Origin: Borovskyia barvae
Taxonomy: Eukaryota > Euglenozoa > Kinetoplastea > Trypanosomatida > Trypanosomatidae
Direction: 5' to 3'
Assembly: GCA_030849085.1 (NCBI GenBank)
Contig: JASAOM010001121.1
Coordinates: forward strand, 248,001-312,000
DNA: 64,000 bases
The notes under the pieces were generated by a model. It had not been told where the DNA came from, ran no database searches, and was given only the letters and a program-made list of their open reading frames with translations. Position numbers and translations under genes: made by a program. This document shows, piece after piece, positions 39,656 to 54,600 of this stretch (position 1 is its first letter; the number at the start of each line of letters is the position of its first letter).

Positions 39656-42600
39656 TCAGTGCTGGTTGCGTTCGTCCATGGCGTATCCACCTCCACTGTT
39701 GCCATCCTTGAGGGCTCCTCCGGTACCCCCAGCGGCTCCCGCAGCGGCCATTGTTGGATCTTCGAAGAGGAGCTGTCGCACAACACCGTTAGCGTACCCG
39801 ATCAGGAACATGGGCAGATCCGGGCGGTCCTGATGAATCGACGTAACCGGGCAAAAGGTGGTCCCGGTCCCGGCAGAAGCTCCAGCGCTGGTCGTGTTGG
39901 CGGCTTCAGCGGATCTACTCATTCCTTTCCCACTGTCGGGGTGGGTGGACGCGCCGCTCGCGACCTGTGGTGCATCCCCCACGGCCGCCCCGGTGAAGAG
40001 CCGAGCGTGAAACTCCACGATTGCGATTCGACCGGGGCTCACCGTGTCTGGCGGCAAGCGAGTGGTACGCCACAGAGCGATGCTTCCGTCCTGGTGTCCA
40101 GTCAGCAAGATAGCCATTCCAGACGCCCACTCGTTCGTTTGGTAGAAGCCCACCGCCGTCAAGTCAGCCACCCGACAGACGGGGCGATTCACCACAACGC
40201 CAACGTCGCCATTATCATCTTCGAGGACAACGGCGTCTGGCGCAGCCCGCAGCGCCGTCGGAGAGGGCAATGTACCCGCGCCAAAAGACTCACCACTGTG
40301 GTCGAACAGAAAGAGAGACCGCGCCGTCACGATGGCAATGTGACCCGAGACGACGTCAAAGGCAACATCAACGACAGTACGCTGCTGCGCATGCTCGGCG
40401 GGAGCAGCTGAAGTGGCTGGAGGGTACGAGGTAGAGAAAGAGGAGGAAGAGGCGCACACACCAACGTCCAGCCGCAGACGATTCAGAAAGGTACACCCAC
40501 TGCGCTGCACACGCCACAAGACGGGATCATCCTCTGCATGGCCGTTTGCGCACGAGGCGATGGTGACGGCGCGGTGCCGGATTGAATCTAACGCGATTTT
40601 GCGGACGGCACTGCGGTGGTGACACAGCGTAACACGTACACGCATCTCTCGGTCGTCCACGTCGTCTGGAAAGAGGCAATACACCGCACCGCTGCTGGAG
40701 GCGATGAGTAGAACGGATTCCCGCGGCCCTACCGCGACGGCGCTGATACGGGCGCCACTCGCATCGGGTGGGTGAAAGGCCACCACCGACTGGAATGCGA
40801 CGGGCCCCCCGCTGTAGCGCATGAGTTGTGCCTCGCGTTCGTGCCAGCAGAGGTAGTAATCTGTGTCGGGTACAGGGACCATCTGAGCATACACACAAGC
40901 CAGCCTCTTCGAGGAGCGAAGCATGCTAAAACGAAGCACCGCCTGATCGTTCACGCGGAACATGTCGGTGAGGGCCGTTGGTGGGGGATGCTGCAGTATG
41001 CCACTGGGCGGGTCATGTAGTGCAAACCAGCGCTGCGTCTCATCCATGGCGTGGATCAGCATTGAAGTTACCTTGGGGGCTTCACGGCAGAACGCCTGCG
41101 TGTATGTGTGGCCACTGCCGAAGGCACCTGAGGCTACCAGATTGCTCAAGGCGACACCAGCCTGGTTGCCTATCGACGTGGCTACTGCGGCTGCTGCAGA
41201 GGAGGTTGCTGCGGCGGACGCGTAAAGGCTGCCCAACATCAAGGCACTCTTGCCACCACTGGCAGCCGACGCCCCCCCTACAGCGCCGCTCCCTACACTA
41301 CCAGCTGCAAGCGCTGTAGCAGCACCACCTGCTGACGGAATCCTTACAACTGGGGCCAGCTCATGGTGCGAAGGGTGACGCTCCTGAAAGAGCTGCGGCG
41401 GTGTCTGCCCGAAGTTGTCCACCTCCGCGATGATCACGTCGCAGTCGTGCGGAGTCTCCGCGTCTTGCAACGCCTGCGCCACCTCCTCGCCATACGTCAT
41501 GCGCTGGAAAACGTTTGATCGTTCCATCGCCAGCGGTCCACGCCGCCTCACCCCAAATACGAGATCAATCCACTGATGCAGTTGCTCGACAACGTGCGGG
41601 CATTCTAGCGCGTAGCGCATGACAGCCGTGAAAACCTGCCGAGAGTTCTTCGCCCACGGCGGAAGCCGCACATCATCGACAGGCTGCCCATCCGATTTGA
41701 CACCAAGGGGAAGCCGGTCCGCATTCCGCAGAAACCCACCGCTCACGTAGAACTCTGGAATGAGTTCCTTGCAGTCGGCCGGCCCCGCCACACAAGAGGC
41801 AAAGGATGCGGCGATGGAGTCGAAGAGCCTCATAGCAAGATCGAAGTCGCCACCCTGGAAGAGGCGCGCGTAAGTCGTGAAGGGCTGCACCCGGAGAAGG
41901 AAGTAAAGCACCCCAGCACTGGTCGAGTAGTGCGTGCCGTGATGAAAGGGGTACGACTTGCTGTTGTGGGGGTCGAACACCTCGCGGGTGTTCTCAAATA
42001 ACTGCGCCACGGCCACCCGTCGCGCCTCCGTCTGAGCGCCCATTGGATAACCAAAGTTGCGGAACGTGGACGGCGCCTCCAAGTCGAGGGTAGAACTTGT
42101 GTAGTCTGCCAAAACCCACGGGAACACCGGGTACTGATTGAGGTCTCGCGTTGTACGGCCTGCCGCTTCGTTTAAGAAGTGCAAATACGCGTAGTTCGAT
42201 AACGATCGTGTGGCCCACCGCACCAGCTGCGACTTCATGTTCGATGCTCGCTGTGTTTCATCCACGAAGGTGCAGCGCTGTGAGCCGACCACCTCCTTCA
42301 AGACTTTGAGAAAAACCTTGCGCGCTGACGGGTTCATCGATTGTTTTGCATCGACCACCGAAAGCATGGGACCGTGGTCATGGTAGAGCAGCAGCTGCAC
42401 GGCCGTATCAAGATGCATGTAGCGTAGGCAGCGTACCGCCCGAATGGAGCTGACGAGGTACGACCAGTACACATTCTGGTAGTTGCGCCCCATTACCTGA
42501 CGCACCGCCTGCGCTACGCGAGTGCCATCCTTCTCTTGTCGGCGCTTCGTTGTGTTGTCAGAGAAAATTTTCTGGAACTGTCTTGTCATGGCAGACATGC

Positions 42601-45600
42601 TGAATGGATTTTTCCGGACCGTTTTGGTGGGGGAAGCGCTACCGTCCCCGCTGAGGTTTTCGGTGCCAGCGTCCCGGTGAAGTAGCGAAGTGCTGCTCGG
42701 TGGGCGGTTGAAGTTCCCTAGCGCCCCTTCTTCATCATCATTTTCCTCCTCTGCCTGCTCGCACAAGACGATATCGCCGGCCTCGGTCAATCGGGAGAAG
42801 CCGATCACCTTCAACGTCGTATTTGTCAAGAGGATAAGACACGGCGTGGCATGGATGCCGCTGACACGGAATCCATTACTGAGAAACCGCAATGTCTCAT
42901 GTGGCTCTACAAGATAGCGCAACAGAGTCATCGCGGAAGGGGTGAGGGGAAAGGGCAGCTCTCGCAACTGACCGGCTGCTGCTGGGAAGGTGTCGACGCC
43001 GATGTGGGGCCGGCAGTAGGTGCAGAAGGGCGGAACAAGCACTGCGATGTGCTGGATACACTCCTCACAGGCGGCAGCGTGCACCACGTCATTCCATAAG
43101 GCTTGCGTGTTTCGGAGGAGTGGCACGGCGGCTTCACGACTTTGTCCATCGGTAGAGGGAGCCGCTCCCTGGCTGTGCCTTGGGCAGCTCGACGCAGCCG
43201 CTTTTCTTTCATCGTCAGCCTCACCGGCCGAACGAGACCGTGAGGCAGCGTCAGCGGTGGATGGCGGTGCATCGGGCATAGCCACGTACGCTCCCCAGCA
43301 CACCCCTTTCAATTCACCGTAGTTCATCTGCTGATCGAGGAAGTGGTACAGAGGGTACTCCACCCCAACACGGGCATCATCGATCATCTCGGGGGAGCCT
43401 CTCAGGGTGGTAGCGTGGCTCTCACCGAACGTGCACGTTGCGGAGAGCAACCAGTGCAGCTGGGAATCATCGACGTGTGGCGGTCTACATACATACGACG
43501 AAAACCTTGCCAGGTACGCCGCCCGCAGGGATGCGGGTCGGTAACTCTCCGCCACACCACTAGCTTGCACGTAGTGTTCGTTAAAAGCCTTTATGCGTTT
43601 GATATACTCACTTCGAGTTTTAATGCTCGCTTTGAACGCTAGGTCAGCCTTGACCTTGAGGCGGCCCGTCATGAGCGTCTCCAGCGAGACGTACTGATCC
43701 ACGCAATACTGCTCGAAGGTTTCGCAACACTCGTCGTCATCGTTGAGGGAGAAAACCATTTGGAAGTCATCGTAGAGCGACAGGCGCTGTGTCAGCGTGC
43801 GCACCGTCAGCGCCTTAGCTAACTCCTTCGTGCCGCGGTATGTCCGCACCATGTGCCGTATGATGAGGGTGATGAGACGTCGACGGTGGCGTGCGTCGGC
43901 ATCCGGCATCCAAGCTGGTGGCAGTGCCTCGAACACACGGTACAGAACCCGTAGCAGCGACTCCAAGACGCCCTTGTGCTTCCAGCCTCGACGTAGCACC
44001 AACGTTGACAAGGTGTATATACTCTCAATAAGATCCAGGCTGGCGTCCTGCATGGAGGGGCGATTGAGCACCGCGATACACGCCCGCATCACTTGCCAGC
44101 TCAGCTGGTCCACATATCGACTTGGCCATCCCTGGCAAAGTACGAGTAGCGTGAGGAAGAAGTGGGTGACGAGTGGGAGATCGAGAACGTTGATGGCCAG
44201 CATATCGACCATCAAATCTGTGAAGTGGCTGACGTTGAAGAGGAAGACGTCGGAGTAGGCACCTTCTCTCAACCGAAGGTGCCCACCGCTTGTGTTCGCG
44301 TTCGGCCCACTCCCCATTCCGCTACTCGTGACATGTGAACCGCCGAATGGGATAGAGGTGGATACGGCGCTGGACTGTGTCATCGGCAGCACTGCATCGG
44401 ACACGGAGGAGGAGTTCGGTAAAGAGGGCCCGTGACTGGGGGAGCTCATGGCAGCAGCAGCCCCGGCGCCGGCCCCACTGGACCCGAGCGTATCAGGAAA
44501 ACCAGAAAGACCACCCCCGCTGCGACCAAAATGCGCCAGCGGCGAGGCAAAGGGGCCAAGGCTGAGGGGGGTAGTGGATGAGACGAGGGAAACTGGATTT
44601 CCAAGCCCGGTTGATGGCACAGATGCAGAGGCCGGCTTGAGGGGTGTGGGCAGCTCCGCTTGGTGTGATGACTGCACCATCTCACGGTCACGCTGCTCCT
44701 TGACGGCGTCACCGACGCAGGTGAGAAAGAAGCGGACGAGCGTCGTCGTCGAATCCTCTCCGGCTGCCCTTGCCGACAGAATAAACAGCAGCTGAAAGAG
44801 AAGTCCTCCACATGATCCATAGGTAGGGCCGGCGATCCAGTGCGGCACAGGTAGGGTGTCCAAGGAGGCCCGGATGAGGCCCCGAAGAAGTTCGGCCGTG
44901 TCACGACGCAGACCCTCTCTGGCGGACTCTCCCGTGCTGACGGGAGCCGCGTGATGCGCATCGGATCCATCCTGGCGGTGTAGCCCACCCTGAGGAGCTT
45001 GTAGGTAAGGGGACGAAGCGGCAGGAGCTACAGCGGGTTTCTGCGAAGCCTGCGCGGCCGTCTGTGTCGTCACCATCTCCATAAAGGGCACGGCCGATTG
45101 TAGCAATGGTGCTTGCAAGAAAATGGAGGACGCCATCAAGCTCTGACTCATAGACGAAGCCGAGGAGGCTGGAGATTCGGAGGAGGCGTCATCGTCTGCG
45201 CCACCACTGCCCGTGCTTGCGCCTGGTAATACCGCAGGCTCCCCTTCTTCTGCTCCCCTTAGAACGAGGGCTGCCGCGGCTTTGGATGACCGCTGCGGCA
45301 ATGGCTGTGCCTCGCCGACACCAGATCCACCGATCGGTTCTGAGATATCGTCTCGGTGGAGCGGAGACTGTAACGCGAGAGGACTACTCTCCAGAGGGAA
45401 CAACACCGGCGCCTTCCGGTGACGTGGCAGGCGCGTCGCCACGATCGATGGTGGCCCCGACATTCCAATGAAGGAGTCGACCAACATTGCAGCGCCTTTT
45501 CCGCCGACGCTGCTGTCCTCCTCTTCATGCGGCTTAGGGTCCCACTCCGGTGATTCGAGATGTGCCATTCCCCCCGGTGGCATCAAGGAAGATTCCGCCT

Positions 45601-48600
45601 TGTGCCCGCCCGCCACAGCCGGGTAGGGAGGCCCTCGCTGGACGTCCGCTTGCAATAGAAAAGGTGCTGTTCCTACATCGTCCTTCTGCGCAGCCTCGCC
45701 ATCCACGCTGCTCACTTTTCCATCACCCATGGCCTCTACGAGGACGTTCGGGTCCTTTCTGTTCCTCTCCACCGATTCAAGCACCAAAGCAGGTGGGAGG
45801 GATGCCATGCCGTGAGTGGGCCCCTCAAAGGAGGCGAAGCTAGCATCGGTGTCGAGTTCCTTCCCGTGCCCAGCATCTTCCTCCTCTACCTCATTCTCTG
45901 ACGTTGCCTCTGCGGCCGCCCCCTTTGCTGCTTCATGTTCCTCCGGAGGAGCTTCTGCAGCGGGCGTCCCCTCCACCCTCGCTGCGGCTGCTCGCGCCGG
46001 GGCCCCCGACATCGCTCGAACCATCACATCCCAGTGGTCTGGATATTCCTGTAGCATGTCCCGTGGGATATAGTGCACCAGTGAGGCCAGCGCCGCGGTC
46101 TGTAAGGGCGAGTTGACGAATAAATAAAAGTAAGACGGCAAAGCAGCGAAGTGGCGTAGCATGCGGACGCAGAAAAGGGCTCCTGCATGGCGGCTTGTGA
46201 AGTCCACCTCGCTAGGGGTAGGGTATGGAGCCAAGGCCCAGCAGCATCGTCGCACCTGCAGTGGAAGCCATAAAAGGACGCACACCCGCAGGACAGCGAA
46301 GGCGCGAGGATGCCGGCTCGAGCGGATGCGCCGATTTTCACGATGGACGTCGTCCTTGTCAGCGGTAGATACCACATCTTCGTCGATGTCAACAGTCATG
46401 GTGTTACGCGTCCCCTCAGTATCCCAGTGCACCGGCTGAGCCACCAAAGGGGTTCCCCTGTGCCAGACGACAGGAATCTCGCTTGTTCTGGCGGACACCT
46501 CAGCGCTGGCTTTGGCAGCGGTATCCGCAACCGACACGGCCGGTGCTGGCCCCGACGACATCGCCAGCGCAGTCGATGTTTTGTGAGGTGATTGCGGACT
46601 TGGCAAGTTGGTGGGGCTGCTGGATCGCAGCAGTGGCACTTCAGTCCCCATTTCTGGCAGCAATACGGGTGGCTTCCACTGCGGCGTATCTCCACCGGCG
46701 CAGCTCGATTCATCATCGCCGCGGTCACTGCTCATATACTGAGCGGGCTCCATGCGGCGGTGAGTGCCTACAATACCATCGAACGGGGTCCGGTCGTCCA
46801 CATCGCGTTGTGACCGCACCCCTAAACCTCTCTCCTCCTCTGCTCGACTGTCGTTCTCCTGCAAAATAGGGGCAGCCGTAGTTGCGGTGAGGACAACGAT
46901 CCCCAGTGGGCTCGCATCGAGCGCTCCCATTGGCAAACTGTCCCCGGGCCCTCCAGTACTCATACCGACCGACGCGAACGAGGCATTGCCCAGCGCAGGG
47001 GTCGGGCTGGCAAGAACGGCTGCCATATTGTGATGGGTAAAACTTATATTTTGGCTGTTGCAGGTCACGTGATCACCAGCGTGCATCGGAATGGATGGAC
47101 TGGCGTTACTTGGCTGCTCTTCGTGTGTTGAGCCGTGGCGTGCCAGAAGAACACGATAGCGTCGGACATGAATCCATATCATGATTCGGCCGCACACGCG
47201 CGCAAGGCTGAAGCAACGCCGGAGTCGATGGGAAAGGTGATACTCGTCCTGCAGCACTGGTGCAGCCTTTATTCCTTTCCGCCAGGGTAGTTGTATCACT
47301 CGCTGCAGATGGATGATCAGCAAACGAACGAATATGGGAGCCACCAGCGTATTGGGTTCGGCCGTGAAGGTTCGCAGGAGACTGTCTAGCTGTTGCAGAA
47401 GGGAATGTTTTCGCGATAACACGTCGACGTGGCGTGTAGCGCCGAACGTTAGCCCCAGCAGCAGCAGTATTAGATCTTCGTGCACTGCATGCTGCGTTAA
47501 TACCTCCACGATAGCGGACTGGTGTTGCGCCACCTCCTCCTGGAGTAGCGGGTTGTGCTGTACCGCCTCAAAGAAGAGCCGTGTGGCGTACACCACTGCC
47601 GCGGGGTCAGCAAAGTGGGAGACGCTCGCTGCGTACCACGGCAGGTCAATGGTGTGAGCCAACGCTGTCAGGCATGCACTCTGCGTAGTAGACTCCAGGA
47701 GGCTCGTGAGCAAGAGCGTCGTCAAGTGATTCGCCGCACGGAGAGGAACTTCCATTCCACGGGTGATGGCCCGCATCACGGGCAGAACAACCCTCGCGTG
47801 GGTATTGAGCTGGCTACACGCTGGCATCTCTTCTGGCGTCAGAATGGCGATGAGGGAAACAAAAACCTGCACCAGTCCATCCTCCATGTCACACGCGGCT
47901 ACCACTTGCTGAGCTACCTGTACCACCGCGCGCCGCAGCGCTAGCGGTGCCCGTCCTACCGAGCCGATGAGGCTGTGGAGTAGGCGGTCCACCAATCGAA
48001 ACGGCTGCACGAAGCGGGCGTTGTGCCTCGCGTAGCGGCACTGCGAGGTGTGAAAGAGTCGTCGGACACGCTGAAGAAGGTACAGCGCAGTGTCAAGCCG
48101 AAGGGTCATGTAGAAGTTGACGTCTCCAAGAATGTGCTCGAAGGCGAGTCGATTGAGAATGACGCGGTGCTCTTCATCGAAGTCGCTGACGCTTGACGAG
48201 GCAAAGTTGAGCAGCTGATCACAGGTCGTGTTTGTTATGTACGTTGCAACATCGTGTTTCAGAATGTGTCCAAACAAGATGTAGGTGCGCGGATCAGAGG
48301 TTACCGCGAGCGTAGTGCGCTGCACGCACTCGGTGATGAGCTGCAGCACCGCTTCTAGTTGCGCGGTGGAGGTGACGAAGTGCAGCCAATCTAGTAACCG
48401 CATCACCCCACCACGGGTGGCCCAGAGAAGCGGATAATCCACCCAGGTTTTGGGCGGTGTGGCGTAGCGGCCAACAAGTTTTGCGATGACGGGATCCCCG
48501 GAGGGGTAGGCGATGACGTTGCGCAGGAGATTGTCTTCGTTCTCGTAGGGTACAAACCGAGCAAGGCGGGCCGATGGCCACTCACCCCGCAGTCCGAGAA

Positions 48601-51600
48601 GCCGCTCGTCCGTATCGAAGCTGCCAGCCCCACTCCCATTTGTTAATGTTCGGGTGTTAATGAAGGCAGGAACTCCTCCAGCACTGAAGTTGAGCCCTGC
48701 TCCAGTTGAACTTGGCGCTGCGCCCGCCGATCGGACCCCCGCGGAGCCGAGCAGCGTAATCTCCTGAGGGACACCTTCCTCCGATATCTTTACAGGGACG
48801 GCACTAGGACGGCCACTGCCGACGGCGGTGCGGCTGTCGCAGCCGCTGCTCAGCTCCGCCTCCACCTGCGACTGACTCAGCGCCTGGGCCCAAAGAGAGA
48901 TGTCACTCATCGAAAAGAGAGGGGCGGCGTCGGTGCTGAGGGATGCCACGTGATGTGGGATGTCATCCGTGCAGCCCACGTTCACGCATACCTCTGCACC
49001 AGCGGTGAAATACGGAAACTCCGCCGTACCAATCTTCCACCCGCTCACGTACACATCGATGACGTGTGTTGCGCGAACGACTGCACAAACGTGCAGCCAC
49101 TTGTGAGGGGTGAAGTTCTGAAGTCCCTGGCTCTTGTTGAGGGTCACGGTCCGCCCGTCATCAATGCTAAGCTGCATGCTGTCTCCACCGAAGACGAAGA
49201 GAGAGGCCCTGGTGGTAACGCTGCGCGTGGCAGCGGTACTGCCGCTATGCTCCTTCCCCCCAAGCACCCCATGAAACTCAAAAAGAGGAATGGTGGTGTA
49301 CAGACGATCGAATTTGAACCACGCGATGATGGAAAAGCCCGCGGCCGGCCACAGCCCCACGTTCACCTGAACCCCGCCATGCGAAGTGAAGCGAAGTTCA
49401 CTGCGCCGTGGGGCATGCGCGAGAATGGGCTGCCAGAAGCGGTGCAGCTCCACCGCCGTGCCGGTAAAAGGGAGGCGCTCTTCGACGTAGCGCCCCGAGA
49501 GTTCTAGGTGGGGAAGCAGCTGCGAAAGCCCATGGTCAAGAATGAAGTCGGCCAGCCGGTCGGAGCGCACAGTACTGGTGCACTCCAGCACGCGGAAGAG
49601 CACCTCTACGAGGTTGGCGTAAAGCTGCTCGTTATGGGTCTCCGCGAAGGCCAGCAGCGAGGGGAGCAGCTCCAGAAAAATGGGCTTCTCCGCCGCGCAG
49701 TTGTACAGGGCCACGTGGAAGCTGCCGACGACGTGCATTTCAGTAAAGTGCGTCCCCGGGCCACCCGCGTTGGTGTAGCTATAATCTACGCCGCCGTATG
49801 TGCCCATTGATGCGTCCAGAACTGCTTGCGCCACAATAATGAAGTACTCTGTTCCTTCTAACCGCACCAGTCTCTCCGCAACTGTCGCGATAAAATTGGT
49901 GCTATGCAGTTGCGGTGGCTTATGATCACCCGACTCGAACGCAGACAGAAATTGGAAAAGATGCGGTATCGCTTTCATGAAGTTCGGCGTCGACTGTGGC
50001 GAGTCCAACACGCGCGCGAGGACGCGAATGACTGCGTCGACACACCCGTAGCGCTGCATCCACAGGCGTCGCTCTCGCTTCGGCACTGGCGCCAGTGATG
50101 GCGAGTTGAGATAAGCGGAAAGGACGGAGAGCGTCTGCGTGAGCATGTACGTTTCACTTCCCAGAATGACGTCAGCGTAGAGTGGATACACCGGTGGTGC
50201 CTCTAAGGAGCGCGTCATGCATTCCCGGCCGAGCCGTGAGAGGTTGCTATCATGGCTAAGAAAGAGGGAAAGGATGGTGGCCAGTCCAGGGGGAGAAAGC
50301 AGCTCTTGCGACCGGCCAAGGAGCACACGGAACACCGAGCAGAGCGACTCGACCGTGTTACCGCATTCTGCAAGGCCGGCCTCCATACCAGCCGTAGCGG
50401 CTAACCCCCACATTGGATCGGTGTCAAACAGAGAGTGGTTGAAGTTGCCCCGGCCAGCGTCCCTCCCCGAGTCGTGACCGGTGTTCCTACCAGTACTTCC
50501 ACGCTGATACAAGTCCGGGCAGGCCGCTCGGTCGCTGGCCACTGCCTGAACGAGATTAATCGAGCTGAGGAACGGCATCGTCGCATTCGGGGCCAGGCAC
50601 TCCGCACTGTTCATCGATGGGGGCCTCGCGGCGGCAGACCCATCGAGAGGGACTGCCCCTAACGGCATCTTCCGTTTGGCATTGCCCCAATCCGAGTCAG
50701 GCGATGCGTTCGCTGATCTTGCGGTGATGGTGGGCACCGCCACGCCGGAGCCGGAGCAAACCTGTACCACCGTCGACGCACCGGATGGGGTTACCATAAG
50801 GGTGGTGCCGCTGTCTTTTGGTAGCGAGCCGCGCGCTGTGGCCCGAGTCATCAAGCGCAGCAGTACCTCCATCGCGTGGCGGTCCACATCTTCGTCACAC
50901 TGAGCCCCGACCAAACCGATAAGCCATAAAATAGCCACGCGTGTGAACGAATGCTCCAGTTCAACCGCGACGGGAGAAGCGTCGTCACCGTTAAAGAAGT
51001 AAGGTGCCAGCTCCGTCAGGGCCATCACATCGCCCACCAGCGGGACCACCCCTAGTACCTTGAATGTTTGCTCCAGCGCCTCGATGACCTTTGGCACGAA
51101 GGCGACGAGCTCCGTGGGGGAGAAGTGAAATTGTACATCGTGGGCCGCGCCGTTGCCGTCCTCCATCCCATCCGTAGTCGGGCAACGGGACTTCAGCGGA
51201 GGACCGTTCTGCGATGTCTCCACCGCGTCTGCTATGAGGTTGGAGGCGGTCTCGACCACGTCTGCTCCAGCCGTCATCGCTTCCCGCGACCCCTGCGACG
51301 ACGCTCGCCTCTCGCTGTTGTACTTCAACTCCGCCAACAAGAGTTCCATGAAGTTCCTGATCAGCACACGGCCCTCGTAGAGACGAAAAACTTGTGTGTC
51401 CCGTAGCACAATACTGGGTAGCAGCAGACCCGTTCCCAATCGCACGACCGCACTCAACCCCGTATCCGCAAGCACCAAGTTGAAAATACGCACCAGCTCA
51501 CTCACGAGCGCAACGTAGGACGGCACCCGGCGCCACGACGAGTGTGTCGACTTCTGAGAGGGCTTTCGACGTTCCAGTCGACACGGCGGTCGCAGCACGG

Positions 51601-54600
51601 AACTGGCAGCGTTGTTTCCCCAGCACTTTGGTGAAAGCGGAACATCCATTCGACTCTCCTCAGCGGTGGCCAGCATCTCTTTCGTCATCCCCCAAGTCTG
51701 GGAGATGTCCGCCTCGTCGTCCCAGTCGCTGGAAGCCTCGCTATCGTCGGAGGATCCGGAGGAGGAGGAGGAGGAGGAGTGACCAGGCGACCTGTTCCAT
51801 GATTCGTGTTCTACCTCTGCATCAATGTGGGTGATCACCGTTGCGCTATGGAGCGCGCCTACGCCTCGACTTCCTCGAGCCCCCTCATTCGATTTGCTGC
51901 CCCCGAAGAAGGATTTGAAAAATGACTTCGCGAAGCTAGCACCTCCATCCCTCTCCTTCGATCTGGCCTTGGGAGAGGCAGGACGCCCTTCACGACCCTC
52001 ACTGCCTCGTCGCTGAGACTGTGGTGGCGAAGAGCTACACAATTTGCTGGGGCTTTGCCTTGGAGGCATGAGAGGGGTACTGCCGACTACCCCAGCTGCC
52101 GCGCTGGAGCTCATGCACCCGCTGCCGGTGGTGGGTACACTGGTACGCAACGCGTCAGTGCCGCCGCCATCGACGCCTCCCCTCTTCCCCACGTCGTTCG
52201 CAGCCTGCCGTAGATCCCCCAACGCCGATGTAACGAAAAAACTCTTGGCCGCGTCAAACATCGGGGCAGCACCCGCGTTTGTGTTGGTATCACTTGACTG
52301 GCCAACGCCACTCCAGCCACCGCCGGTGAGGGGAGAAGTGATCGCCATCGTGCCGTCGTGCGTGGAGTAGAGGGGGTTTTCAGCGGAGTTTCGGATGTGA
52401 GGACGGACATGGCTGCTCCCACGTGGCGGGGCGCCAAGGGGGCCCACTATGGAGCGAGTTGTGCTGGTAGTGCTTTGCTTTCGCTGACCCAAGCCACCAC
52501 GGTGGACAGCTCCCCATTCCACACCACCATGTCTTGGGTGTCGGGGTCGCCGTGCCCGTTGCGTGTCCAGCACACAGAAGGAGTGCAGCACACGGAAAAG
52601 CGAGCGATCACACTCCACCACGCGCGTGGTTGCTGCTACGATTTCGTGAACGTCGGTCTGAAGCACTATTTGTAGAAGCTGTTGCGATGAAAACTCCCGC
52701 AGCTGCGTCACATCGACGTTCGATGACGTGCCACTGCCGCTGTCCCCGCCCGTCACACCATCGACCCGCTCCTCAGGTACCAGAAGCACAGCGCTTCCGG
52801 GGTACCGAGCAGCCGCTGTCACGGTGCTGCGACTGTCCTTCCGTATCAGCTTCTTGTCGGCCTCCGCCCCCGTTGCGGCTCCCACGCCCGCGGTAGAAAG
52901 AGCAGCGGCGGTGGCGGGGTTTGGGCTTCCCGTAGGAGCCGACAAGGAGCTGTCCCTATCCAAGCACTCCATCATGGAGAAAAGCAACTGGAATAGAACG
53001 GTGATGTTCTCGTACATGGCTACGATCTGCGACAGCTGAGGTGTCTTGCCAACTGCAGCGGAGGCGGAGGAGGTACGCTGTGGAGTTTTATCCACCTCGA
53101 TGCTCTTCTTGCTGAGAAGAAGAAGATTGCTAACGGTGGTAAGCACCATCCAGTGCCCAAAGCTGCGTGCCATACGCATCACCTCCAGGACAACGTCGAG
53201 TGCCACGTAAACAAGAGCATCGAAGGCGTTCGCGCGTCCACCCCAGATGAGCGCCTTCAGCTGTGCCGGTTGTAAGTCAGGAAGGTTGAAAGCCCAGGAC
53301 GTGCTGAACGCGTCCCCTGCAGTGGTGGCCCGCTGAGACGGTGAGAATGGGGCCGCAGTGGAGCTACTAGCTGCCACTGTGGGAGCGGTGGTGTTGACGT
53401 TATCCTCCGCCAGTGGTGATCCCTGGGTACGCCCTGCCGGCCGCAGAAGTGGTGGTGGGAATGAGGAAACGATGGAGGTAGGTCGTGTCGTAAGGATGCC
53501 AAAGTGGGCAGTCTTGAGAGGGCGTGCACCGCCCGGTCGGAGAGGTACAGGCCCGCCACGCTGTGGTACCACCGCCCCTTGCCGCGAGTCCTCCGCCCGC
53601 ATCAAATTGCTATCGGTGCTGCCCCCACTGCCGGCTGCTGTGGCGGATGAAGAGCTAATCAGCTCTGCCTGAGGCTTCTCCGTGCCGGTGGGAAGGCTCC
53701 CTCCTCCCCCTTTGCCAGCTTCCTCGAGGGGACGGTCATCCTCGTAGGGGCGTAGGAGGTCCCCACCGGAGATGCGCAGCTTTATGCCGTAAAACATGTA
53801 CGTGATATACGCCACTGGTTCTGAATACATGAAGGACATGGCACAGGCCTCACTCTCTGCACAGCAGTCCCATATGCATTTTAGGGCGTCATAGGCGGCG
53901 TAGACGTAGGCGCTCGGGATAGCGCTGCCCACGCGGGCCATCCGTGCAGCCTCATCACAGAACCACACGTACACCTGCGCCATCCAAGCCAGGTGCTGGC
54001 CATCTACGATATAGCGGCAGATGATGTCAAAGACATGTCGCCCGACTTCTGTGTCAATACGGCCACTCGTGCCACTCAGCATCGTCGTGCAGTTTTTTAG
54101 AGAGCAGAATACGCGAAGCAGAAAGAGAAGGCGGTCCTGGGAACAGCGGCCGATGTGCCCCATGCGGGCCTCCTTTCCAGCGCCAGCTGCCGCCGCGCAC
54201 GTCTCCTTCAAGTAATCCAGAAGAGCGCGGGCGATCTCAGTCAGCATGAGTTCCGCGTCGTTGGTGACGTACGACACGAGGGACAGCTTCTGCACGCCGA
54301 CAACGCGCCACATGAGGAACGCCAACTCTGTCCACAGACGCCTCTCGGGCACCCCAGCAATCGCCGTGGTGGTATCACTGCTGCTCCCACCACCACCACC
54401 ACTGATAGTCACCGCCGGAGTGGATGCATCTCTATCGACACCTCTTTTCAGTTGCTGATGCTCCTGAAGCACCGAAGATGGTACCACCTCGCGGGCGTCA
54501 CACCCATGTTGGCCACCGGGCTGAACTCCCACAGCGGTCGATGGGCTGTTCGTCATCCTCGCGCTTGGTGCCACCGCCTCGGAGGCGAGCTGACTGCGGC

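Noticed and set aside
39536-40411. 291-codon plus-strand frame, with many more inside 40-54 kb
   Set aside because: Shadows antisense to the WD40 end and other parts of the BEACH gene.
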